Assembly (NCBI GenBank): GCA_947311845.1
Contig: CAMZMU010000116.1
Span: 1,361,492 to 1,425,491, forward strand
Source: Poa pratensis
Taxonomy: Eukaryota; Streptophyta; Magnoliopsida; Poales; Poaceae
Direction of reading: 5' to 3'
Length of the DNA stretch: 64,000 nucleotides
In this document: in pieces, positions 63,848-64,000 of the stretch
How positions within the stretch are numbered: the first letter of the stretch is position 1
How the letters are laid out: each line of letters starts with the position of its first letter
Translations under genes and position numbers: made by a program
Notes under the pieces: generated by a model
What the model saw: only the letters and a program-made list of their open reading frames with translations
Database searches by the model: none
Told to the model about the DNA's origin: nothing

Positions 63848-64000
63848 GAGATATGGCAGTCATCAAAGGCATATATAGTCATAGAAGATGTCGCGGACTA
63901 ACTAATTAGTTACCTTGGTGATGGCGTCGAGCTCGGCTAATGTCGAGACAAGGGCGCCGGTGCCGGCGGCCGGCCTATCATTCTCCGGCCGCTCGTGCGC

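Larger units (their letters stand above)
59783..64000 (-). mobile_element. CACTA element A, left end to beyond the window
   Basis: Starts CACTAGTGGAAACACC after TAA. Subterminal repeats GGGACTAGAG occur several times in both orientations before 60000, as is usual for CACTA transposons. A 16-C run sits at 59870-59885. It carries a minus-strand gene end (60388-60732) and is interrupted at 60838 by a second CACTA element. The right end is not in the window. Confidence 0.75.
60838..64000 (-). mobile_element. CACTA element B, nested in element A
   Basis: Starts CACTACCACAGAAAAGGC after TGG. The subterminal repeat TTCTGTGGCGCAC and its complement recur at least seven times before 61060. Its minus-strand gene fills the rest of the window. 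Terminal and subterminal sequences differ from element A, so these are two families, one inserted in the other. Confidence 0.75.

Overview
The window is a chromosomal segment from a grass nuclear genome, very probably a Triticeae species (wheat, Aegilops, barley or rye relatives). The evidence is its composition: a few single-copy plant genes with GT-AG introns lie between Gypsy LTR retrotransposons, CACTA, PIF/Harbinger, Stowaway and LINE elements of types abundant in Triticeae. There are no bacterial-style operons, ribosome binding sites or CRISPR arrays.

Layout. 1-6066: 3' end of a decayed chromovirus-like Gypsy element and its 3.8 kb 3' LTR. 6067-10550: a Harbinger piece carrying a small Ala/Glu-rich ORF, an A-tailed retroposon-like block and a small cysteine-rich peptide exon. 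10758-14467: an apparently intact 13-exon LRR receptor kinase gene, the best gene here. 14760-30455: its 3' end and flank are partly duplicated; the distal copy is a truncated kinase fragment whose flank was split by a 3.1 kb gag-protease retrotransposon. Between the copies lie a CHCH (twin CX9C) gene fragment with a Harbinger element in its intron, and a minus-strand DUF4220/DUF594 gene broken by one stop codon. 30457-35061: a minus-strand F-box-associated-type gene, followed by an unrecognised array of alternating exons made by tandem duplication. 36516-39790: a Harbinger element, a foldback element and an ORF fragment. 39791-59250: a deeply nested transposon cluster. 59783-64000: two nested CACTA elements whose minus-strand genes resemble Ulp1-type proteases.

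The nest is the clearest structural result. Each inner layer is bounded by a target-site duplication visible in the sequence. A LINE fragment (minus) contains an A-tailed retroposon (TSD TGTCCAAAC). That contains a solo LTR (TSD CATCG), which contains a 12.6 kb Tat-type Gypsy element (TSD ACATA), which contains another solo LTR (TSD ATCGA). A second retroposon hit the same LINE separately. The Tat-type element carries an uninterrupted antisense 195-aa ORF with a B3-like DNA-binding domain between pol and the 3' LTR.

I see no multi-gene pathway or defence system. Host genes with coding potential are the receptor kinase and the F-box-associated-type gene; the CHCH, DUF594 and second kinase loci are fragments or broken. 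Family and motif calls come from reading the translations; none has been checked by database search.
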